Assembly (NCBI GenBank): GCA_947565255.1
Contig: CANOFI010000069.1
Coordinates: forward strand, 1-9,826
Length of the DNA: 9,826 nucleotides
DNA from: an uncultured Lachnospiraceae bacterium
GTDB taxonomy: Bacteria; Bacillota; Clostridia; Lachnospirales; Lachnospiraceae
Direction: 5' to 3'
Below, in pieces: positions 1 to 4,573 of the stretch. The stretch's first letter is position 1. Each line of letters begins with the position of its first letter. A model generated the notes under the pieces. That model was not told the DNA's origin. It made no database searches and saw only the letters and a list, made by a program, of their open reading frames with translations. A program made the translations under genes and the position numbers.

Positions 1-724
1 GCTCCAAAACACGGGTTGTCGCGTCCAGCGTTGCAAACAATTTGTCCTCCTGCAGCACCCCTGCGTCTGTCAGGGCATTTAACAGCGTAGATTTTCCCGC
101 ATTGGTATAGCCGACAATTGCAAAGGTTGCTATTTTCTGCCTGCTTCGCTGGCTGCGCGTCACCTCTCTGTGTTTTTTTACCTGCTCTAATTCCCTCTTT
201 AAAATAGAAATTCTTTCTTTTGCGAGACGCCGGTCCATCTCTAATTTTTTTTCACCCGGTCCTCTTGTTCCGATTCCCCCGCCCAGTCTTGACAGGGAGC
301 TCCGCAGGCCGACCAGACGTGCCAGGCTGTACTTTAGCTGCGCAAGCTCCACCTGGATTTTCCCCTCATTCGTGGACGCCCGTTTTGCAAAAATATCTAA
401 TATGACCAGCGTTCTGTCCATAATTTTCGTATCCAGCTCCTGTTCCATATTGCGCAGCTGCGCAGGCGTAAGCTCATCGTCACACACGATGCCAGTTGCC
501 TCGTACTCCCACAAAGCTTCTTTGATCTCTTCCAGCTTCCCCCTGCCTACGTAAGTGCCGGGATGCATCTGCTGCCGGCTCTGCACTACACGTCCCACTG
601 CCGCAGCACCCGCAGTTTTCACAAGCTCTTCCAGTTCATCCAGGGAGGCCTGCATATCCTCCTCGTCGGAAGTGCTCACTCCCACCAGAATTACCCGCTC
701 CATTTCTTTTTTTGTCTCAAACAT
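1..724 (-). CDS. hflX: GTPase HflX, N-terminal part (3' end beyond window)
   Basis: HflX is a ribosome-binding GTPase of the TRAFAC/OBG-HflX class, involved in rescue or splitting of stalled ribosomes (family knowledge). The 241 codons present cover the N-terminal HflX domain, with ERVILVGVSTSDEED near the start and GTYVGRGKLEEIKE at about residues 56-69. A Gly-rich linker follows (LSRLGGGIGTRGPGEKKLE, about 144-162), then a basic coiled-coil segment (about 165-198). The G domain begins with Walker A GYTNAGKS (205-212) and the switch I region FATLDATTR (230-238). The reading frame is open to the window edge, so the G3-G5 motifs are outside. The ATG at 724 has AAGGAG only 3 nt upstream. An in-frame ATG at 778, 18 codons earlier, has a better-spaced AGGAGGG. 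I keep 724 because the conserved family sequence starts just after it. It lies 91 bp after the TPR lipoprotein gene on the same strand and may be co-transcribed with it. Confidence 0.96.
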   Translation of the reverse strand, partial: MFETKKEMERVILVGVSTSDEEDMQASLDELEELVKTAGAAAVGRVVQSRQQMHPGTYVGRGKLEEIKEALWEYEATGIVCDDELTPAQLRNMEQELDTKIMDRTLVILDIFAKRASTNEGKIQVELAQLKYSLARLVGLRSSLSRLGGGIGTRGPGEKKLEMDRRLAKERISILKRELEQVKKHREVTRSQRSRQKIATFAIVGYTNAGKSTLLNALTDAGVLQEDKLFATLDATTRVLE

Positions 725-762
725 AAACTCCTTTCCTTTCTTTCCGAAAACAGCCTTCCTTC

Positions 763-803
763 CCCTGCCGCAGGTCATATAAAACAAACCCTCCTGTGCA
801 GGG
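763..803 (-). promoter_or_regulatory. Alternative hflX ribosome binding site and in-frame upstream ATG
   Basis: AGGAGGG at 795-789 lies 10 nt before an ATG at 778-776 that is in frame with hflX and would add MTCGRGRKAVFGKKGKEF to the protein. The mRNA arms CCCTGC (803-798) and GCAGGG (768-763) are perfectly complementary. They could place this Shine-Dalgarno and ATG in the loop of a weak 6-bp stem with a 29-nt loop. Which start is used cannot be settled from this sequence alone. The stem is short and may be chance. Confidence 0.4.
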
Positions 804-815
804 CAGAAAAACCTT

Positions 816-1856
816 TTATCTGCTTTTTAAAAACTCATATTCTTTCAGTCCCTCTTCATCTTCCGGATATAGGTTTACATAATTCTCCGCCGTCTCCCTT
901 GCCATCTCATAGTTACATGCTCTTTCATACAACAGAATCTGTTCAAATAAAAGATTCTGTTTTTCTTTCTTACCGGCACTTTTCTGCATGCTCTCATTCA
1001 GCGCCACGGCCCCTTGCAAATCCCCTGCCTGTATCATACAGTAGGAAACGGACTGGTATTCTCCAAATGTCAGACCCTTTTTTTCCTGATACTGTCTGTA
1101 ATAGGTCAGGGCCGTTTCATAATCGGCCTTCAGTTCATAAACCGTACCAAGATAAAAAATTGCCTGGTCATTTCCCTTTTTGATGCTTTTGTTCAGACTG
1201 TCAAGCGCTTCCTTTTCCATGCCGAGCTGAATATAGGCCTTGCCCTTTACATACCAGTCCTCAGCCGTGTCCCCTTTTGACGATACTATTTTATCCAGAA
1301 AAGCTTTCCCATCCTCCATTCCCTGGTTGGTATAGGCCTCATATATTCCAAACAAAACCATCAAATCACTGCTTTTCGAAGCCTGTCCAAAATCCTTTTT
1401 TGCCTTGTCTGCCTTATTTTGTTTTAAATAGGCACAGCCTCTGTAAAAATAAGCATCCGTTTCTTTGGAATCGTACTCCAGTATCGCAGAATACTGGTCC
1501 TTTGCCTCCTTATACTCCCCAAGGCAGCTGTAAGCCTCTCCCAGATAATACGCGATATCCACCTCATCCTTACTGATAATCCCATCTGTCTTTTTCAGGG
1601 CACGCAAAAAGAAATCCTTCGCCTTTTCATAATCCGCCATTTTCAGGCTGGCTATTCCCGCACCGCGGTACGCCTTCAAAAGATCCTCATCCTCCATGAT
1701 TGCCTTATTATATAATTCCAATGCCCTGCTGTAGTTTTCTTTTTTTAATTGTTCCTCCGCTTTTTGAAGATAAGCGGTTCCATCCCCGCCGCAGCCGCAA
1801 AGCAGCAGCGCTGCCAAAACAAAGGCGGCTATTTTTTTCTTATAATTTTCTCGCAT
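816..1856 (-). CDS. TPR-repeat lipoprotein
   Basis: Predicted exported, lipid-anchored protein of 346 residues. The N-terminus is a lipoprotein signal: basic YKKK at 5-8, hydrophobic IAAFVLAALLL at 9-19, then lipobox L19-C20-G21-C22 with Cys22 the likely lipidated residue, followed by GGDG. The rest is mostly helical tetratricopeptide repeats. Clear units include ENYSRALELYNKAI, ADYEKAKDFFLRAL, GEYKEAKDQYSAIL, MEKEALDSLNKSI and ADYETALTYYRQY, with the typical A-x-x-x-Y/F spacing. TPR arrays are protein-protein interaction scaffolds; no catalytic domain is visible and the partner is unknown. I chose the ATG at 1856 because it places the signal peptide at the N-terminus and has GAAAGGG 6 nt upstream. 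A longer reading from 1967 would put 37 unrelated residues before the signal peptide and overlap ptsI. It lies 35 bp after ptsI and 91 bp before hflX, so it is probably in the same transcript. Confidence 0.88.
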   Translation of the reverse strand: MRENYKKKIAAFVLAALLLCGCGGDGTAYLQKAEEQLKKENYSRALELYNKAIMEDEDLLKAYRGAGIASLKMADYEKAKDFFLRALKKTDGIISKDEVDIAYYLGEAYSCLGEYKEAKDQYSAILEYDSKETDAYFYRGCAYLKQNKADKAKKDFGQASKSSDLMVLFGIYEAYTNQGMEDGKAFLDKIVSSKGDTAEDWYVKGKAYIQLGMEKEALDSLNKSIKKGNDQAIFYLGTVYELKADYETALTYYRQYQEKKGLTFGEYQSVSYCMIQAGDLQGAVALNESMQKSAGKKEKQNLLFEQILLYERACNYEMARETAENYVNLYPEDEEGLKEYEFLKSR

Positions 1857-1883
1857 GATTTTCCCTTTCAAATTTCCGTCCTC

Positions 1884-1900
1884 TGTCATTTTCAATGACA
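1884..1900. repeat. 7-bp inverted repeat over the ptsI stop codon
   Basis: TGTCATT (1884-1890), a 3-bp centre, and AATGACA (1894-1900) form a perfect inverted repeat whose centre contains the ptsI TGA (1894-1892). No T-run follows on the minus strand (the next bases are GAGGACGG), so it is not a standard intrinsic terminator. It could fold as a small hairpin between ptsI and the lipoprotein gene, or be chance. Confidence 0.35.
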
Positions 1901-3520
1901 ATTTATAATGGCTTCCTTTAATTCTAACACCTGCGGCGCATTCACAGAAAATGAGGTGAGTCCGCAATCCAGCAGCTGCTGTGTCACACTGGTGTCACCG
2001 CCCAGTTCGCCGCAGAGCGACACCGGAATGTGATGCAGTCCGGCCTGTTGTATTGTTTCCTTTATGAGCGCAAGCACTGCAGGATGAGCCTTCTCATAAT
2101 ATGGTGCAACTGCGCTGTTCTGCCGGTCCGCTGCCAGCACATACTGCGTCAGGTCATTTGTTCCTATGCTGAAAAAATCCACATTTGCAGCCAGCGTTTT
2201 GCTTATAATGGCAGCTGCCGGCGTCTCTATCATAATTCCAACCGGCACCTGCTGAAACGGTATTTGCCCCTGCCGCAGTTCTTCCTGCACGTCTCCAATC
2301 ATCTGTTTGATTTTATTTACCTCAGACAGTGATGTTATCATCGGAAATAATATATGCAGATTTCCATGCACCGATGCGCGGTATAAGGCGCGAAGCTGCG
2401 TATAAAACACATCGGGCCAGGCAAAGCTGCAGCGGATGCCCCGAATGCCCATTGCCGGATTGTCTTCCGCCGGAAACTCCATATATTCTGCTTTTTTGTC
2501 CCCTCCCGCATCCAGAGTGCGAATCACCACTGGTCTTCCTTTCATCTGCTTTAACACATTTCCATATACCGCCGTCTGCAGTTCCTCGGAAGGAAATGTG
2601 CTCCGTTCCAGATACAGCCACTCGCTCCGGAACAGGCCGATTCCGTCCACGCCAGGCACATCCAGCGCCGCCAGCTCTTCTTCACAGCTGATATTTGCAA
2701 ATATCTGCACTTTTTTTCCGCTCTTCGTTACACAGGGAACGTCCGAAAGACGTTTCTGTCTTTCCCGCTTCTTCTGCATCTGCTGTTCCTTCTTACCTAG
2801 TTCCGAAAGACGTTTACCTTCCGGGTTTACATATACCTCACCCGCATCCGCGTCTACCGCCACACAGGCACCCTCCAAAACATCTAATATCTTTTCATCA
2901 CACCCAACTATGAGCGGAATGCCCATGAGACGCGCCATAATCGCCGTGTGCGAATGGATGGTCCCCTTTGTTGTGACAAAAGCTGCTGCATATGCCCGGT
3001 CAAAGGAAAGCATCTGGCTCGGATCCAGATTTTCACTGATAATCACACTCTTCTCTTCCAGCTCTACAATCTTCTGGCTATCCTGCTGCAGCGCAGCAAG
3101 CAGATGCCGCTCCACCTCCCGCAAATCCTCACAGCGCTCCCTCATATAATACTCCTGCGCACGCCCCAGCGTCTCTATATATTCCGAAAGCACCTGATGC
3201 AGGGCATATTCCGCATTAATCTGCTCTCTGCAAATCCATTCCTTTACGCGGTTTTGCAGTTCTTCATCCAAAAGAAGCAGACGCAGCCCTTCAAAAACTG
3301 CCGCATCCCTCTCATTTAAACATGTCCCGGCCTTTTCATACAGCCTTTTTGCTTCCCTGGCCGCTGCCTGCTGCGCCCTGAAAAAACGCTCCTGTTCCTT
3401 CGCAGCATCCGGTATATACCGTTTTTGTATTACGGGAGCCGCTGCATAAAACCGCCTTGCCTTTCCTTTTGCTACGCCCGTTCCCGCACAGATTCCTTTA
3501 TATATTTTCTCATTCATCAT
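1892..3520 (-). CDS. ptsI: Phosphoenolpyruvate-protein phosphotransferase (PTS enzyme I)
   Basis: Enzyme I takes phosphate from PEP and passes it to HPr, the first step of sugar uptake by the phosphotransferase system, in the cytoplasm. The 542 residues show the complete family layout. The swivel phosphohistidine site is GTIHSHTAIMAR with His191. The PEP-binding barrel has DGIGLFRSE (Arg298), VIRTLDAGGDKK (Arg334), NPAMGIRGIR, LFPMI, GIMIETPAA (Glu433), DFFSIGTNDLTQY (Asn456, Asp457) and SLCGELGGD (Cys503). Two deviations stand out. The swivel loop reads GTIHSH where classical enzymes have GGRTSH, and the protein ends soon after the last barrel motif, roughly 30 residues short of the usual 570-575. 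There is no ptsH next to it. The start is uncertain: ATGs at 3520 and 3517 are adjacent, a stop (TAA) lies two codons upstream, and I see no Shine-Dalgarno before either. The catalytic residues suggest an active enzyme; a specialised paralogue is possible. Confidence 0.95.
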   Translation of the reverse strand: MMNEKIYKGICAGTGVAKGKARRFYAAAPVIQKRYIPDAAKEQERFFRAQQAAAREAKRLYEKAGTCLNERDAAVFEGLRLLLLDEELQNRVKEWICREQINAEYALHQVLSEYIETLGRAQEYYMRERCEDLREVERHLLAALQQDSQKIVELEEKSVIISENLDPSQMLSFDRAYAAAFVTTKGTIHSHTAIMARLMGIPLIVGCDEKILDVLEGACVAVDADAGEVYVNPEGKRLSELGKKEQQMQKKRERQKRLSDVPCVTKSGKKVQIFANISCEEELAALDVPGVDGIGLFRSEWLYLERSTFPSEELQTAVYGNVLKQMKGRPVVIRTLDAGGDKKAEYMEFPAEDNPAMGIRGIRCSFAWPDVFYTQLRALYRASVHGNLHILFPMITSLSEVNKIKQMIGDVQEELRQGQIPFQQVPVGIMIETPAAAIISKTLAANVDFFSIGTNDLTQYVLAADRQNSAVAPYYEKAHPAVLALIKETIQQAGLHHIPVSLCGELGGDTSVTQQLLDCGLTSFSVNAPQVLELKEAIINCH

Positions 3521-3682
3521 GTCTTATCATACAAAAACACTTTGAATCAGGCAGAGACTGCTTTTTCAAACAGCTGTTCAAGCAGAAGCTGCATATTCAA
3601 AATGTTTTTTCATCCTTCTATATATTATTTTAACAGCACCCTGCAGTACCAGACCCTTTGGTTCGCTGCATCATCACATACA
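3521..3682 (-). promoter_or_regulatory. ptsI: ptsI upstream region with -10-like element and AT-rich tract
   Basis: This 162-bp gap between eutP and ptsI carries no supported gene. On the minus strand TATGAT (3531-3526) resembles a -10 box and ends only 5 nt before the ptsI ATG, but I find no good -35 box 16-18 bp upstream. An AT-rich stretch, TTAAAATAATATATAG (3633-3618), is a second possible promoter core, again without a clear -35. There is a short AACAGCTGTT palindrome near 3575 but no hairpin plus T-run, so no terminator closes the eutS-eutP unit. Readthrough from eutP into ptsI is therefore possible. Confidence 0.35.
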
Positions 3683-4123
3683 TTAAGGGTGCCCTGCAGG
3701 TATACCCAGATATTGCAAAATTTCCTCCACGCCCTCTCCAGTGTAAGCGCTTACAAAAAAAATCTCCTTACACCCGGCGAGTTCCAGCCACATTCTGGCC
3801 AAATCCGGCCTTGCATCTGCCCGGTCAGTCTGTGTGACAATCCCGATAACCGGCCTTGTCGACGACGCCGTGACACAAGGTGGAAACAGGCTGTATTCAT
3901 CCGTCGCACTGATTAACAGTCCCACGACATCCGCCTCATAGGAATACAGGGCGAGCGCTCTTCCAAGGGAATGGTTCTCCGCATATTCCCCCGGCGTGTC
4001 AATCACCACCTGAAAATGATTGATGTACTGGGTTTTGTGGTAATGCAGACTCTCTCCGTTCAAAGCCTGGCGGAGTGTTGTTTTTCCGCATCCGCTCCGC
4101 CCCATCAAAATAATCTTTCTCAT
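3683..4123 (-). CDS. eutP: EutP/PduV family small GTPase of microcompartment loci
   Basis: Small Ras-like GTPase of 146 residues. Walker A is GRSGCGKTT (8-16). The EutP-type signature HKTQYI (29-34) follows, then the G3 motif DTPGEY (42-47), a G4-like TQTD (97-100, in place of NKxD) and the G5-like VSAYTGEGV (124-132). Family members accompany ethanolamine (EutP) or propanediol (PduV) microcompartments. PduV has been linked to shell localisation or movement, and Salmonella EutP has been reported to have acetate kinase activity; neither role can be inferred here. The ATG overlaps the eutS stop by 4 nt (ATGA), which indicates translational coupling and a joint function. The length matches the family. 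I cannot distinguish EutP from PduV by eye. No eut or pdu enzyme genes are visible in the window. The coding region contains a perfect cre-like palindrome at 3742-3755. Confidence 0.9.
   Translation of the reverse strand: MRKIILMGRSGCGKTTLRQALNGESLHYHKTQYINHFQVVIDTPGEYAENHSLGRALALYSYEADVVGLLISATDEYSLFPPCVTASSTRPVIGIVTQTDRADARPDLARMWLELAGCKEIFFVSAYTGEGVEEILQYLGIPAGHP
3742..3755. promoter_or_regulatory. cre-like palindrome (possible CcpA site) inside eutP
   Basis: TGTAAGCGCTTACA is a perfect 14-bp palindrome and fits the Firmicutes catabolite-responsive element consensus TGWAANCGNTNWCA at every defined position. It lies within the eutP codons for V-S-A-Y of the G5 loop, about 220 bp upstream of the ptsI start. 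CcpA can act at intragenic cre sites as a roadblock, so it could affect eutP completion or transcription into ptsI. Its coding position means chance is a real alternative. Confidence 0.5.
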
Positions 4124-4500
4124 GTCTTTGTAATCTCACAGACCGTAAAGCCCAGACTTTCCTTCGTGTATTTCAAAATTGCCTGTATGGCAGATTCCAC
4201 TTCTGCAATCCTTCCCGTAATAATCAAGGTACCGCTGAACCGGTCAATAAACCCCAGTTCTACATTCGCGGTTTTGATTGCCAGATCTCCTGCAATGACG
4301 GACACTTCACTGGGACTCATTGTCAGAATCCCAATCGCTGCCCTTCTGTAATCCACATCCGGATCCAGCCCCAGTTTTTTATAAATGACCGGTTCCGGAC
4401 CGGCTATCACATGCGCCATCGTAATCTGCTTGCCGGGAACCAGCTCCTGTATGATTCTTAACTTATCCTCACCCTGAACAGCCAGTTGGTTTAAATCCAT
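4120..4500 (-). CDS. eutS: EutS/PduU-type bacterial microcompartment shell protein
   Basis: A circularly permuted BMC-domain protein of 126 residues, the type that forms hexamers in microcompartment shells. Diagnostic stretches are IIQELVPGKQITMAHVIA (about 16-33), AAIGILTMSPSEVSVIAGDL (about 55-74), VELGFIDRFSGTLIITG (about 81-97) and the C-terminal CEITKT. It has features of both EutS (AGDLA, DRFSG) and PduU (KKLGL, TPSE-like SPSE), so the symbol is a family label. The N-terminus is about 10 residues longer than E. coli EutS. I chose the ATG at 4500 because AAAGGAG ends 7 nt upstream; the ATG at 4506 would leave only 1 nt. The stop overlaps the eutP start (ATGA). It lies 73 bp after the GGDEF/EAL gene with a promoter-like element in between. 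No other shell genes (eutM, eutN, eutL, eutK) are in the window. Confidence 0.93.
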   Translation of the reverse strand: MDLNQLAVQGEDKLRIIQELVPGKQITMAHVIAGPEPVIYKKLGLDPDVDYRRAAIGILTMSPSEVSVIAGDLAIKTANVELGFIDRFSGTLIITGRIAEVESAIQAILKYTKESLGFTVCEITKT

Positions 4501-4520
4501 ATCCATACTCCTTTTTTTGA

Positions 4521-4557
4521 ATTGTATGTCTTTCTATCGTACCGCACAAATATGTGC
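4521..4557 (-). promoter_or_regulatory. Candidate eutSP promoter with dyad over the -35 box
   Basis: On the minus strand, TTGTGC (4549-4544) and TACAAT (4526-4521) are separated by exactly 17 bp and resemble a sigma-A promoter with a weak -35 and a good -10. Transcription would begin just before the AAAGGAG of eutS. A perfect inverted repeat, GCACA-4 bp-TGTGC (4544-4557), overlaps the -35 box and looks like a small operator half-site pair. It could also act as a weak hairpin at the end of the upstream gene, though no T-run follows. Confidence 0.45.
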
Positions 4558-4573
4558 TTCTGACCCCATCCGG

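Noticed and set aside
563..1183. 206-codon open frame on the plus strand
   Set aside because: It is antisense to hflX and the TPR lipoprotein, with no recognisable motif and a composition typical of an antisense reading.
1857..1967. Upstream extension of the TPR lipoprotein by 37 codons
   Set aside because: It would overlap ptsI by 76 bp and bury the signal peptide internally. The ATG at 1856 has a suitable ribosome site.
2436..3149. 237-codon Ser/Arg-rich open frame on the plus strand
   Set aside because: It is antisense to ptsI, whose catalytic motifs are intact. The Ser-rich composition is typical of an antisense shadow frame.
3545..3650. Tiny frames downstream of eutP (for example one beginning MQLLLEQLF)
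   Set aside because: They are under 20 codons with no properly spaced ribosome site. There is no reason to prefer them over non-coding leader.
3630..3706. Imperfect direct repeat (TTAA...CCCTGCAG...TACC) at 3630-3650 and 3683-3706
   Set aside because: The shared core is only about 8 bp with gaps, and one copy is the end of eutP. This is not strong enough to call an attachment site or duplication.
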